25,786 bases of DNA from JAXGVG01 sp040773965 (GTDB lineage: Bacteria; Pseudomonadota; Alphaproteobacteria; UBA9219): positions 1-25,786 of the forward strand of contig JAXGVG010000007.1 of the NCBI GenBank assembly GCA_040773965.1, read 5' to 3'. Positions 15,864-24,046 of the stretch are shown piece by piece. Below the pieces are notes generated by a model. That model saw only the letters and a list, made by a program, of their open reading frames with translations. It did not search any database and was not told where the DNA came from. The position numbers and the translations under genes were made by a program. Positions within the stretch are counted from its first letter, which is position 1; each line of letters starts with the position of its first letter.

Positions 15864-16934
15864 ATGGCCGAGACCGAAACAGATAAAGAACAAAAAACAG
15901 AGCATCCGACAGGCAAGCGCATCCAGGAAGCGAGAGACAGGGGACAACTTGCCATAAGCCGCGAAGTCGGCACCTGGTTCATTCTGACGGCAGGTCTTAT
16001 CGTTGTGGCCTGGCTTGGGCCTCGCATGGGAGAGCAATTGCTGTCAAGCCTCCGCAGTTTTCTTGAGAATCCGCACGCCATCAATCTTGAGGGACACGGT
16101 CTGCAAGCGGCGCTCGCGGGGGTGATGGCAAACGTCGGGGTGGCAAGCGTTCTGGTCTTCGGGTTGTTGTTGTTTGCGGCGATAACGGGAACGATGATCC
16201 AGACGGGCTTTTATTTCAATACGAAACGTCTGGAATTCAATCCGAACAGATTGATACCGATTCACGGATTCAAAAGGCTTTTTTCCTCGACGTCGCTGGT
16301 GGAACTTCTTAAGAGCTTCGTTAAGCTCGTGGCGATCGGTTCGGTCGTTTTTTTCGTGTTCGTTCCCCTGCTTCAGGAATGGCCCATGCTCGTTGGCATC
16401 AGCCTCAGCATGGCGATGCAGTACCTGCATCGCAAGATCATTTACCTTATAATCGTGATCCTGTTGGTGGTGACGGTCATCGCCATCGCCGACTTTTTTT
16501 ATCAGCGCTTCACGTACTTTAAAAATCTGCGAATGACCAAGCAGGAGGTCAAGGACGAGCACAAACAGCTTGAAGGCGATCCGCTGATTAAAAGCCGTTT
16601 GCGTTCGATCCGCATCGAAAAGGCGCGCAAGCGCATGATGGCGCAGGTACCGAAAGCCACCGTGGTGATTACCAACCCGACGCACTATGCCGTGGCGCTT
16701 CAATACGAGTCGGCTAACATGACGGCGCCTTTGGTGCTGGCCAAAGGCATGAACCGCATTGCCGAGCGCATCCGAGAAATAGCGGCGGAACACGAAATAC
16801 CTCTCGTCAGCAACCCGCCTTTGGCGCGGGCGCTTTACGATACCGTCGACGTCGACGAGGTCATAAAACCCGAGCATTATCGCGCTGTGGCGGAAGTCAT
16901 TTCTTATGTGTATAAGCTTAAGAAGAAGAAATAG
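15864..16934 (+). CDS. flhB: FlhB, flagellar export switch protein
   Basis: Sets substrate specificity of the flagellar secretion system, switching from rod/hook to filament proteins. The protein has 356 residues. The hydrophilic N-terminus includes the family pattern EKTEHPTGKRIQEARDRGQ-like (here EQKTEHPTGKR). About four membrane segments follow, then the cytoplasmic domain. The self-cleavage site NPTH is intact at N271-P272-T273-H274 (ITNPTHYAVAL), where the chain splits after Asn. The C-terminus ends in a lysine run (KLKKKK). It closes the fliQ-fliR-flhB group and is followed 23 bases later by maf. Confidence 0.97.
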   Translation: MAETETDKEQKTEHPTGKRIQEARDRGQLAISREVGTWFILTAGLIVVAWLGPRMGEQLLSSLRSFLENPHAINLEGHGLQAALAGVMANVGVASVLVFGLLLFAAITGTMIQTGFYFNTKRLEFNPNRLIPIHGFKRLFSSTSLVELLKSFVKLVAIGSVVFFVFVPLLQEWPMLVGISLSMAMQYLHRKIIYLIIVILLVVTVIAIADFFYQRFTYFKNLRMTKQEVKDEHKQLEGDPLIKSRLRSIRIEKARKRMMAQVPKATVVITNPTHYAVALQYESANMTAPLVLAKGMNRIAERIREIAAEHEIPLVSNPPLARALYDTVDVDEVIKPEHYRAVAEVISYVYKLKKKK

Positions 16935-16957
16935 GAGAGCCTGGACATAACCGTATT

Positions 16958-17539
16958 ATGACCAAACCGTTTTTCATTCTCGCGTCCTCATCCCCGCGCA
17001 GACTTTCCTTGCTGGCGGATCTTGGCGTGACGCCGGATAAGGTTATGGCAGCCGATGCCGATGAAACGCCGGAAAAAGGCGAATTGCCGCGCCAGCAGGC
17101 GCAGCGCCTCGCCCTGATGAAATTGAAAGCGGTGTTGAACGATTGCGATCCGAAGGCGATTGTGCTGGCCGCCGATACGGTTGTGGGCTGCGGAAGGCGG
17201 ATTTTGCCCAAGGCGGAAACGCCGGAAGATGTTCGCAATTTTTTGAGACTTCTATCGGGCAGGCGTCATCATGTATACACAGCCGTGGCTATGCGCACGG
17301 GAGAGGGAAAGTTTCTTCAGCGCATCGCGGACAGTATCGTAACGTTTGCACGGCTAATGCCGTCCGACATCGAAGCCTATGTGCTATGCGGCGAAGGCAT
17401 AGGCAAGGCGGGCGGTTATGCGATACAGGGGCGAGCGGCGGCGTTTATCCGGTTTATATCCGGTTCGTACTCGAATATCGTTGGCCTTCCTCTTTATGAG
17501 GTGGCCCGTATGTTGCGTCATAGCGGGTATCCTTTATGA
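16958..17539 (+). CDS. maf: Maf-family nucleotide pyrophosphatase
   Basis: A 193-residue Maf protein, a house-cleaning phosphatase that hydrolyses non-canonical or m5U/pseudouridine/UTP-type nucleoside triphosphates. Seen motifs: FILASSSPRRLSLLADLGV at the N-terminus (phosphate-binding SSSPRR), VLAADTVV with the catalytic aspartate region, and LLSGRRHHVYTAVA. The final bases overlap the RNase gene (ATGA at 17536-17539). maf-RNase E/G-yacG is a familiar order in Alphaproteobacteria. Subfamily (YhdE- or YceF-type) cannot be settled by eye. Confidence 0.94.
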   Translation: MTKPFFILASSSPRRLSLLADLGVTPDKVMAADADETPEKGELPRQQAQRLALMKLKAVLNDCDPKAIVLAADTVVGCGRRILPKAETPEDVRNFLRLLSGRRHHVYTAVAMRTGEGKFLQRIADSIVTFARLMPSDIEAYVLCGEGIGKAGGYAIQGRAAAFIRFISGSYSNIVGLPLYEVARMLRHSGYPL

Positions 17540-18429
17540 GCGGCGTTTCGATTACATGCGACCGTCAAGGACGATTTTGGCGCGTAGCCGTCTGGCAGGG
17601 GCGAGAGCTTCGCGATCTGTATATAGACAAGACTGACGATCCCAACCTCACGGACGCTGTCGTTGGCGGCAAGGTTGTGCGGGTTCTGGCCGGGCAAAAA
17701 GCCGCGTGGCTAAATTGCGGTCTGCCGGAGAAAGTTTATATTGAAAACGCCGGGGCAATTCGCACAGGCGATTATTGTGTCGCACGCATTAAAAGCACAC
17801 ACGTAAAAACCAAAGCTTGGCGAGGCGTTCTTGTTAAAGCAGCGGACGCGGACGAAAAAACGGGTCTTCTTGTCGATCCGCCATTCCCATGGCAACGTGC
17901 CATAGAGGATTTGAAAGACAGCAAGATAACGTCAATCGTTTTTTCTTATCGCGAAGACTGCGAAAACGGGAGCCGATGGATTCGACAAAACAGGCCGTCT
18001 ATTGCCGCCGCGCTCAACCCATTGTCGAAAGAACCGGTCCATCCTGAACTCGACGACATTATTGATTGTTTGCGGAAGCCGATTGTCAGCTTGCCGTGCG
18101 GCGGCGCCATTGTCATCCAACAAACCGAGGCTCTCGTCGCCGTCGATGTTAACGGAGGGGAAGCAACCAATCCTTTGACCGTCAATTTACAGGCCGTTCG
18201 CGAAGCGGCGCGCCAGATTCGTCTGCGCAATTTGGGCGGCATTATCGTTATGGACTGTTTGAAGATGAAGGCGCGGACCGACAAAGCCAAAGCGCTAAAC
18301 GCTCTCAACAAAGCCACGGAGGACGATCCGGCAGGTGTTCATGTTTTTGGCCTGACAAAGCTGGGCTTGATTGAAATGACGCGAACGCGGCGCGGTCCGA
18401 GCCTTCAGGATACAGAGGAGGGAATCTGA
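17536..18429 (+). CDS. Short RNase E/G-family ribonuclease
   Basis: A 297-residue member of the RNase E/G family. An S1-like RNA-binding segment covers about residues 35-100 (GGKVVRVLAGQKAAWLNCG). The DNase-I-like catalytic core has both metal-binding aspartates, D204 in AVDVNGGEAT and D240 in GIIVMDCLKMKAR. QIRLRNLGG between them matches RNase E. Cys-x-x-Cys of the Zn-link and the large C-terminal scaffold of RNase E are absent. Short forms of this kind are regularly found between maf and yacG, so the length need not mean truncation. The start overlaps the maf stop (ATGA). Its natural RNA targets are unknown. Confidence 0.88.
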   Translation: MSGVSITCDRQGRFWRVAVWQGRELRDLYIDKTDDPNLTDAVVGGKVVRVLAGQKAAWLNCGLPEKVYIENAGAIRTGDYCVARIKSTHVKTKAWRGVLVKAADADEKTGLLVDPPFPWQRAIEDLKDSKITSIVFSYREDCENGSRWIRQNRPSIAAALNPLSKEPVHPELDDIIDCLRKPIVSLPCGGAIVIQQTEALVAVDVNGGEATNPLTVNLQAVREAARQIRLRNLGGIIVMDCLKMKARTDKAKALNALNKATEDDPAGVHVFGLTKLGLIEMTRTRRGPSLQDTEEGI

Positions 18430-18430
18430 C

Positions 18431-18622
18431 ATGGGGCAAGCCATGCTCAAGAATTGTCCTGTATGCTAAAGACCGGCGGTGGAGAAATATCGCCCTTTCT
18501 GCTGTGAACGCTGCGCCCAGGTCGACTTGGGCCGTTGGTTTAGCGGGAAATACAGCGTGCCGACGGACGAAAAGCCGGAGGAAAGCGGGGCTGAAAATGA
18601 AACGGAAGACAACTCCATTTAA
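18431..18622 (+). pseudogene. yacG: yacG (zinc-binding DNA gyrase inhibitor) interrupted by an in-frame TAA
   Basis: YacG is a small zinc protein with two CxxC-type knuckles that binds GyrB. Starting at ATG 18431 the frame reads MGQAMLKNCPVC and then meets TAA at 18467-18469. The same frame continues without any shift as RPAVEKYRPFCCERCAQVDL, then GRWFSGKYSVP, to a TAA at 18620-18622. The second half is typical YacG, including the FC..RC knuckle and DLGRW. Ordinary family members have Gly or Lys where the stop now lies, so a single base change such as AAA to TAA could explain it. A downstream GTG at 18479 would lose the first knuckle. A sequencing error is the main alternative. It begins one base after the RNase stop. 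Confidence 0.8.
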
Positions 18623-18658
18623 ACATTCATTAACTTTACGTCATTTAGCCTTCCCTTC

Positions 18659-18973
18659 ATGAAGATTCTGGCCATTAATTTCCTTGCGCGCAAGGCCCCG
18701 GTGTTTTTTCTGCCAATGCTTGCAACGCTGCTGCTTGGCGGGTGCGTTTTGCCTGCGTCGTGGAATCCAATGCGTCCCCGGGCCGTTTCGACTGAGAACC
18801 GGATGCCGCCGCATGAATCGTGGTGTTACAAGACCTTGGCTGAGGCCGATTGCTATCCCACGCCCCAGAACGTTCCGGCGGACCGGCTAATCAATGTCGA
18901 GCCCCAGTCGCGTTATCCCTTGTCGGCCGAGGAATACCGTAAAACGGTCGGAGAGCTAAAAGAAACTCCTTAA
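18659..18973 (+). CDS. Small putative outer-membrane lipoprotein, 104 aa
   Basis: The N-terminus has basic residues, then a hydrophobic stretch, then the lipobox LLGGC with Cys29 as the likely acylated residue (FFLPMLATLLLGGCV). After cleavage about 76 polar residues remain, with two further cysteines (SWCYKTLAEADCYP) that could form a disulfide in the periplasm. The C-terminal part, NVEPQSRYPLSAEEYRKTV, is reminiscent of small alphaproteobacterial lipoproteins of unknown function. No Shine-Dalgarno is evident before ATG 18659. It sits between the yacG remnant and yajC. Lipoprotein status is well supported; role unknown. Confidence 0.72.
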   Translation: MKILAINFLARKAPVFFLPMLATLLLGGCVLPASWNPMRPRAVSTENRMPPHESWCYKTLAEADCYPTPQNVPADRLINVEPQSRYPLSAEEYRKTVGELKETP

Positions 18974-19000
18974 ACCCTTGTTTATGCAAAAGGGTTGCGC
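18974..19000 (+). terminator. Weak hairpin after the lipoprotein gene
   Basis: A 7-bp inverted repeat AACCCTT / AAGGGTT flanks a loop of about ten bases immediately after the stop of the lipoprotein gene. No T run follows (GCGCCCCGTCTTTAT), so a rho-independent terminator is not well supported; it may only be a weak stem in the yajC leader. Confidence 0.2.
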
Positions 19001-19054
19001 CCCGTCTTTATCCCGCTATAGTTCCAGCGTTTTTCATCCTCGAGGGGAATTCGC

Positions 19055-19441
19055 ATGCTGGATTTGTCGTCGCTTCTTGTCGGTTCCGCGTGGGCTCAAA
19101 CGGCTGCCGATACCGCGCCTCCCGCCACCGCCGGATCGGAGCTTATGAAGTTCGTTCCGTATTTTCTTATTCTTTTTGTTCTCTATATCTTTCTCATCCG
19201 TCCCCAGCAGAAAAAGATGGATTCTCAGATTGCCATGGTCAAGGCGCTAAAGAAAGGCGACCGGATCGTTACGTCCGGGGGAATCATCGGCACCATTGCG
19301 AAACTGGAAGGCGAGGATTACCTGATGGTCGAAGTGGCGAGGGACATTCATTTGAAAATTCTGCGCAACACGGTCAGCAACCTCATTGACGACAGCCCTG
19401 CCGCCAAGGCGACGGCAAACACGGAAGACAAAAAGAACTGA
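19055..19441 (+). CDS. yajC: YajC, Sec translocase accessory subunit
   Basis: A small inner-membrane protein that associates with SecD-SecF at the SecYEG channel. The product has 128 residues: a periplasmic N-terminus that resembles a signal region (SLLVGSAWAQTAA), one membrane helix (FVPYFLILFVLYIFLI, about residues 33-48), then the family signature RPQQKKMDSQIAMVKALKKGD and ITSGGIIGTI-type segment (VTSGGIIGTIAKLE). GAGGGG lies about eight bases before ATG 19055. It is followed 11 bases after the stop by secD, the standard pairing. Confidence 0.96.
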   Translation: MLDLSSLLVGSAWAQTAADTAPPATAGSELMKFVPYFLILFVLYIFLIRPQQKKMDSQIAMVKALKKGDRIVTSGGIIGTIAKLEGEDYLMVEVARDIHLKILRNTVSNLIDDSPAAKATANTEDKKN

Positions 19442-19452
19442 GAGTCCCAACC

Positions 19453-21021
19453 ATGCTTTATCTCGAAAAATGGAAAGTCTATCTGATCGCCGGCATTTGC
19501 GCGCTGGGGGTTCTTTACGCCTTGCCCAATCTTATGGGGCCAAGGACGGTGGAGTGGATGCAAAGCCATTTGCCATCCTTTTTGCCCTCCAGGACGGTCA
19601 ATCTGGGGCTGGATCTTCGCGGCGGGTCTCACCTTTTGCTTGAGGTGGAGACGGACGCGCACATCGAAGAATTAATGCATGGCCTTGTCGATCAAACGCG
19701 CACCGAACTGCGCAAGGAGAAAATCGGCTATACGGATCTGGGGCTTGGGCAGGGTGTTGTGCGCTTTAAATTGACGGATTCGTCGTTGAGCGGAAAGACC
19801 AAGGAAATCATCCACGATATGGACCGCGACCTTGACGTCGAGCAGTCCAACGGCGAATTCAAGCTTCGCATGGCGGAAGCTAAAATAATCGAAAGAACGC
19901 GCAACGCGCTGGAGCAATCCATCGAGGTTGTGCGACGCCGCATCGATGAAACGGGCACGCGCGAGCCCTCGATCCAGCGCGAAGGCGATAACCGCATTCT
20001 GGTGCAACTGCCGGGAGTCGACGATCCCGAACGCATCAAGAATTTGCTCGGACAAACGGCAAAGTTGAGCTTCCGGTTTGTGGATGAATCCGCTACGGCC
20101 AGTCCCGCGACCATTTTGCCGCCGGGAACCGAACGGTTGCCTTCGGCGGAAACGCAGGGGCAGTATTTTGTCGTGCAAAAACGCATCATGGTTTCCGGCG
20201 ACACGCTGGAAGACGCGCAGCCCTCGTTCCAGGACGGCGAGCCTGTCGTCAGTTTCCGCTTCAATTCGCAAGGCGGTAAGCGCTTCGGCGAAGCGACCCG
20301 CCAGAACGTCGGCAAGCTTTTTGCCATCGTTCTCGACAACAAGGTCATAAGCGCGCCGGTCATTCGCGAACCCATTTTGGGCGGCAGCGGCGTCATCTCG
20401 GGCCATTTCACCACGCAGTCGGCGCAAGATCTCGCCTTGCTGCTGCGCGCGGGCGCTTTACCGGCCCCCATCAAGGTTCTGGAAGAACGAACGGTAGGGC
20501 CGGGTCTTGGCGCGGATTCCATTCACGCCGGAACGACGGCTTGCCTTGTCGGGCTTGGTTTGGCGATGCTGTTCATGTTTCTCGCCTATGGCGGCGTGTT
20601 CGGCCTATTTTCCAACATCGCGCTTCTTTTCAATATGGCGTTGCTTTTTGCCGCCTTATCGATACTTCAGGCGACGCTGACCTTGCCGGGCATTGCGGGC
20701 ATAATTCTGACCATCGGCATGTCTTTGGACGCGAACGTCCTTGTGTTCGAGCGTATCCGAGAGGAACTGCGTCTTGGCCGGTCGCCGCTATCCTCCATCG
20801 ATGCCGGTTTCAGCCGGGCGCTGCCGGCCATCATCGACGCGAACCTGACGACGTTGATTGCGTCTGTATTGATGTTCATTTTCGGCTCCGGTCCGGTGAA
20901 GGGATTTGCCGTGACGCTTAGCATCGGCATTATCACGTCTATCTTTTCAGCAATCATGGTCACACGGCTGCAGGTTGTCGGTTGGCTGAATTGGAAAAAA
21001 CCGAAGGCATTGCCGATCTGA
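19453..21021 (+). CDS. secD: SecD, Sec translocase accessory subunit
   Basis: With SecF, uses the proton gradient to pull proteins through SecYEG on the periplasmic side. This 522-residue protein has an N-terminal membrane helix, then the D1-type signature NLGLDLRGGSHLLLEVE, the periplasmic P1 domain with VVRRRIDETGTREPSIQREG, and five C-terminal membrane segments with TIGMSLDANVLVFERIREEL, the RND motif containing the conserved Asp. Length and order are normal for Alphaproteobacteria. It ends in a lysine-rich tail. The gene usually found next, secF, is not seen in the following sequence, so SecF must be encoded elsewhere or missing. Confidence 0.97.
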   Translation: MLYLEKWKVYLIAGICALGVLYALPNLMGPRTVEWMQSHLPSFLPSRTVNLGLDLRGGSHLLLEVETDAHIEELMHGLVDQTRTELRKEKIGYTDLGLGQGVVRFKLTDSSLSGKTKEIIHDMDRDLDVEQSNGEFKLRMAEAKIIERTRNALEQSIEVVRRRIDETGTREPSIQREGDNRILVQLPGVDDPERIKNLLGQTAKLSFRFVDESATASPATILPPGTERLPSAETQGQYFVVQKRIMVSGDTLEDAQPSFQDGEPVVSFRFNSQGGKRFGEATRQNVGKLFAIVLDNKVISAPVIREPILGGSGVISGHFTTQSAQDLALLLRAGALPAPIKVLEERTVGPGLGADSIHAGTTACLVGLGLAMLFMFLAYGGVFGLFSNIALLFNMALLFAALSILQATLTLPGIAGIILTIGMSLDANVLVFERIREELRLGRSPLSSIDAGFSRALPAIIDANLTTLIASVLMFIFGSGPVKGFAVTLSIGIITSIFSAIMVTRLQVVGWLNWKKPKALPI

Positions 21022-21132
21022 AGGAGCCGTTCTCGCGCCGCAAAGCCTGAAGCGTTGAGGCTATGGCTTTGTCCGGCCGCAGATAATTCCGTTACGATTA
21101 ACGAAGCGTAAAGGGAAGTTAAAAAGCAAGGT

Positions 21133-21164
21133 TTTACATAACCTTCACCCAGACGTGCTATTCT
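21133..21164 (+). promoter_or_regulatory. Candidate extended -10 promoter before the 21191 gene
   Basis: TGCTATTCT at 21156-21164 has the TGn extension followed by a TATTCT -10 element. TTTACA at 21133-21138 could be a -35 but is 20 bases away, which matters less for an extended -10. The implied start near 21171 leaves about 20 bases with AAGGA at 21180-21184 before the ATG at 21191. The region 21022-21132 has no gene. It contains weak inverted repeats (AAAGCC 21042-21047 / GGCTTT 21065-21070) that could mark the end of the secD transcript, without a T run. Confidence 0.35.
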
Positions 21165-21190
21165 TGCTGTTTGAACAAGAAGGATAGGCC

Positions 21191-21745
21191 ATGTCGGCGC
21201 AAAAGCCTCAAGATTTGGCGATACTCAAGCAAGTTCTTGAAGAAATCTTTCATGCTTTTCCGAAGACAATACCCGAAGCTACGGTAGCCTTTTCGGATCG
21301 TCCGGATTACACGTCGCCGCGGGGCTATGAGCCTTTGGTTCAGGCTTTCGTCAATATTTCCGAACGCAATGCCGGATCCCACCTTCTCATCGAAAGAGCC
21401 AGTGATCCCAAAGAAGGTTACCGTATTTGCATGACGGCAAGCGGTGAGCGCGGCTTCTCACGGTGCAGTCATGTCGTTCATGTTCCCATGGGCGCGGAAG
21501 GTTCCGTGAACAGTTGGAAGATTGATTTCAAAGCCGCAAAAAGGAATCCAAGGCTAACGGACCGGTTGAACTGGGTTCTGCAAAATTATAAGGATTCGAA
21601 TGCCGCCATGTCGGCTATTGGCGTTCTCTTGTATGACGCGGCCATGAGCGGTGGCGAAAGGCGTTCTCCTTATGAAATCACACGCCGCAGTGGACCCAGG
21701 ACCTATTATCCCGGGGAAAAAATCCCGCGCAACCACTACAACTAA
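21191..21745 (+). CDS. Hypothetical protein, 184 aa
   Basis: A soluble, mixed-charge protein without a signal peptide or membrane segment. AAGGA lies about six bases before ATG 21191 and a promoter-like element precedes it, so expression as a single gene is likely. Nothing in it matches a family I know. Visible features are a predicted helical N-terminus (LAILKQVLEEIFHAF), a central mixed region with two cysteines (YRICMTASG, GFSRCSHVVHVP), a helical NPRLTDRLNWVLQNYKDS, and a basic, Pro/Tyr-rich tail (ITRRSGPRTYYPGEKIPRN). It converges on pncC with four bases between the stops. It occupies the place where secF would be expected. Function unknown. Confidence 0.72.
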   Translation: MSAQKPQDLAILKQVLEEIFHAFPKTIPEATVAFSDRPDYTSPRGYEPLVQAFVNISERNAGSHLLIERASDPKEGYRICMTASGERGFSRCSHVVHVPMGAEGSVNSWKIDFKAAKRNPRLTDRLNWVLQNYKDSNAAMSAIGVLLYDAAMSGGERRSPYEITRRSGPRTYYPGEKIPRNHYN

Positions 21746-21749
21746 AAAA

Positions 21750-22256
21750 TTAAATCGCGCCAGACGCTGCGCTTGACGCAAGGAGCTTAAGAGCTTCCTT
21801 GACGGCTTCAACGCGCACCTCGTCGCGTTCCCCCTGAAATTCGCAACGGTAATGAAAACGCGCGCCGTCGCGCGTGGTAAGTCCCAGAAAAACAAGGCCG
21901 ACCGGCTTGCCGTGCGTGGCGCAGTCCGGCCCCGCGATGCCTGTGATGGCAACGGCTACATCCGCAAGGGAACAATCCAACGCGCCTTCGGCCATCGCTT
22001 CGGCAACTTCCGCGCTCACGGCGCCATATCTGTTTAATGTATCGGGCAGCACGCCGAGCAAATCTGTTTTGGCGTCGTTGCTGTAAGTGACAAAACCGCG
22101 ATCGAACACGGCCGACGAACCGGGGACCGACGTCAAGGCCGCCGCAACCAGACCTCCCGTGCACGACTCCGCCGTCGAAATCCGCCGCTTTTGCTCGGCA
22201 TAGGTTTTGATAACCTGCCGGGCGAGTTGATGAATATCGGCTGGAAACACCGTCAC
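21750..22256 (-). CDS. pncC: PncC / CinA C-terminal family nicotinamide-nucleotide amidase
   Basis: Hydrolyses nicotinamide mononucleotide to nicotinate mononucleotide in the pyridine nucleotide cycle. A 168-residue stand-alone CinA C-terminal domain. The signature ISTAESCTGGLVAAALTSVPGSS is at residues 23-45, with FVTYSNDAKTDLLGV and AVAITGIAGPDC after it, the latter containing the family GIAGP. The start is GTG 22256, overlapping the ispDF stop (GTGA). It shares the minus-strand operon with ispDF, a common alphaproteobacterial pairing, and converges on the 21191 gene. Confidence 0.92.
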   Translation of the reverse strand: MTVFPADIHQLARQVIKTYAEQKRRISTAESCTGGLVAAALTSVPGSSAVFDRGFVTYSNDAKTDLLGVLPDTLNRYGAVSAEVAEAMAEGALDCSLADVAVAITGIAGPDCATHGKPVGLVFLGLTTRDGARFHYRCEFQGERDEVRVEAVKEALKLLASSAASGAI

Positions 22257-23410
22257 CCCTCAAACCTGACCGTCGCTATCGCGTACGCCGCGATCCCTTC
22301 TTCACGTCCCGTAAACCCAAGGCGTTCGGTGGTCGTGGCTTTCAGGTTCACGCGGTTCCTCTCGACTTCAAGAAGTCCCGCCAGCTTGTTCAACATCGCC
22401 TCGCGATGCGGCACCAGTTTGGGCTGTTCGCACATCAACGTAACATCGACGTGTGCGATAAGCCCGCCGCGTTCGTTGATCATTTTAACGGCGTGACGCA
22501 CGAAATGTCCGCTGTTCATGCCTTTCCATTTGGGATCGCCGGGCGGGAAGTGCATACCGATATCGCCTGCGCTCATCGTGCCCAAAAGCGCATCCACGAC
22601 CGCGTGCAGCGCGACGTCGGCATCCGAATGTCCTTCCAGCGTGTGATGATGAGGAATGGCAATGCCGCAAAGATGTATAACGTCGCCGGGAACAAGGCGA
22701 TGAACGTCAAAGCCAAGACCCGTGCGGATATCGCCAAAGTTATGGCCCAAAAGACGCGCGGCGCGGCCAAGGTCGTCGGGGTTTGTGATTTTCATGTTGT
22801 CCGGATTTGAGTGAACAAGGGTTACGGGAATGCCGACTTTCTCCGCCACGGCGGCATCGTCGGTTAAATTTTCCCCCGCTGCGGCCCGGTGGGCGGCAAG
22901 GATGGCGTCGAAATGAAAGGCCTGCGGCGTATGCGCTTGCCAAAGGCCGACGCGATCGATGGTTTCGGCGATGCATCCGTCCTTCCCTCGCTTGAGCGTA
23001 TCGACAAGCGGCCTGGCCGCAATGGCGCCCGGCGTGTTGTCCAGCGCCTTGCGTACGGCTGTGATTGTCGCGGCATCGATGAGAGGACGTGCCGCGTCAT
23101 GGATCATGACAAAATCGGGTTTGCCGTTTTTTAACAGAGCTTCGAGTCCCAATCGCACGGAATCCTGTCGCAAAACGCCGCCGTCAACAGGCGGAGGCAG
23201 TTCGAGCCCTTGGGTGGCTTTATCGTAATAATCGCGGTGCTGGGGGTTGATGACGACGCGCACCTGGTCGATGAGCGGATGTTCCAAAAAAGCAAGGAGA
23301 CTTCGCCGCAAAATCGGCATGCCGCCGATTTCCTGATACTGCTTGGGTACGGGACCGCCAAAACGATGACCGGCTCCCGCGGCGACGATTAGCGTTGTGC
23401 ACGTGGACAT
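22253..23410 (-). CDS. ispDF: IspDF bifunctional MEP-pathway enzyme
   Basis: One 385-residue chain carries MEP cytidylyltransferase (IspD, about residues 1-225) and MEcPP synthase (IspF, about 230-385), steps three and five of the MEP pathway. IspD motifs: LIVAAGAGHRFGGPVPKQYQ at the N-terminus and MIHDAARPLID. IspF motifs: GLGFDVHRL with zinc-binding Asp and His, GHSDADVALHAVVDALLG, and DIGMHFPPGDPKWKG. The C-terminal ATTTERLGFTGREEGIAAYA closes the domain. Fusion of the two is typical of Alphaproteobacteria. GAGG is six bases before ATG 23410. It overlaps pncC downstream and is divergent from the 23589 gene. Confidence 0.97.
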   Translation of the reverse strand: MSTCTTLIVAAGAGHRFGGPVPKQYQEIGGMPILRRSLLAFLEHPLIDQVRVVINPQHRDYYDKATQGLELPPPVDGGVLRQDSVRLGLEALLKNGKPDFVMIHDAARPLIDAATITAVRKALDNTPGAIAARPLVDTLKRGKDGCIAETIDRVGLWQAHTPQAFHFDAILAAHRAAAGENLTDDAAVAEKVGIPVTLVHSNPDNMKITNPDDLGRAARLLGHNFGDIRTGLGFDVHRLVPGDVIHLCGIAIPHHHTLEGHSDADVALHAVVDALLGTMSAGDIGMHFPPGDPKWKGMNSGHFVRHAVKMINERGGLIAHVDVTLMCEQPKLVPHREAMLNKLAGLLEVERNRVNLKATTTERLGFTGREEGIAAYAIATVRFEG

Positions 23411-23455
23411 TCAAACCTCGGAATTATGAGGTGAAACTACAGCGAAATTGTGGGA

Positions 23456-23484
23456 TTGCAAGGGGTTATCCAATATAGTTTAAT
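23456..23484 (+). promoter_or_regulatory. Candidate promoter for the 23589 gene
   Basis: TTGCAA (23456-23461) and TTTAAT (23479-23484) are spaced by 17 bases, matching consensus at 4 and 5 of 6 positions. The transcript would have a leader of about 100 bases. That leader contains a 7-bp inverted repeat, CAATAAA (23548-23554) / TTTATTG (23560-23566), just before the Shine-Dalgarno at 23576-23580. The divergent gene ispDF starts at 23410, so the region is a shared control stretch. Confidence 0.3.
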
Positions 23485-23588
23485 GGGGAGCGAAAAGGAC
23501 TTGCCGGAGTTGCGTGTTACTTGTTCGATTGGCGAAGGATAGCATTTCAATAAACTGATTTTATTGTGAATTTTCAGGAGCCTTATTC

Positions 23589-24020
23589 ATGTCGAAACCA
23601 TTGCCCAAATATGTGATTGTGAGCGTATTGGGTCTTGTTCAGGAATCCATAGTCGCGCTGGAAAATAAGGCGTTGAGCCAAAACGGTGCAGGCAGTGTTG
23701 CCGGTATCAGCGGTATTTTTGAAATTATGGCCAGGCTTTCCAATCGGTCCGCTCTTTTTGTGGACGCTTTTAATCATCCTGCAAAGGCCGTTTTGACAGA
23801 AGATAATGCCGTCGAGTTTCTACAGGATATGAGAGAGGAGCTTGCTTCGTGCGGATGCCTGCCTTCGATGGGACCTTTGGTGACGAAATTTATTGAGACA
23901 ATGAAATATCTGGATATGCCTTTATGCCGTTTGTTGCCTGAACGGCCAAGCCCCTGTTTGCAGCGCGGCAATGTAGGGAGAAAGAACGAGGGAGCGCCCC
24001 CGCTGAAATTGATCCGTTAG
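23589..24020 (+). CDS. Hypothetical protein, 143 aa
   Basis: A small soluble, helical-looking protein starting at ATG 23589 with AGGAG about eight bases upstream. It begins MSKPLPKYVIVSVLGLVQES and has helical stretches (AVEFLQDMREELASCGC, KFIETMKYLDM), then a basic, Pro-rich tail (ERPSPCLQRGNVGRKNEG). Four cysteines lie in the second half (CGC, PLCRL, PCLQ) without a clear metal-site pattern. No family is recognised. It stands with the 24117 gene between ispDF and dusB. In many Alphaproteobacteria these two are directly divergent, so the two small genes look like an insertion. Confidence 0.68.
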   Translation: MSKPLPKYVIVSVLGLVQESIVALENKALSQNGAGSVAGISGIFEIMARLSNRSALFVDAFNHPAKAVLTEDNAVEFLQDMREELASCGCLPSMGPLVTKFIETMKYLDMPLCRLLPERPSPCLQRGNVGRKNEGAPPLKLIR

Positions 24021-24046
24021 GATGTTTATGGCGCGCCTGTGTTGTT

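Noticed and set aside
16044..16877. Minus-strand open frame of 277 codons opposite flhB
   Set aside because: Its composition is His/Arg/Asp-rich shadow sequence and flhB is certain on the other strand.
19672..20522. Minus-strand open frames opposite secD (about 250-264 codons)
   Set aside because: They lie wholly within secD, whose motifs are clear on the plus strand, and show no family features.
21158..21187. Hairpin that could hide the Shine-Dalgarno of the 21191 gene
   Set aside because: The left arm overlaps the likely -10 element, so it would not be in the transcript; the stem also has a three-base bulge.
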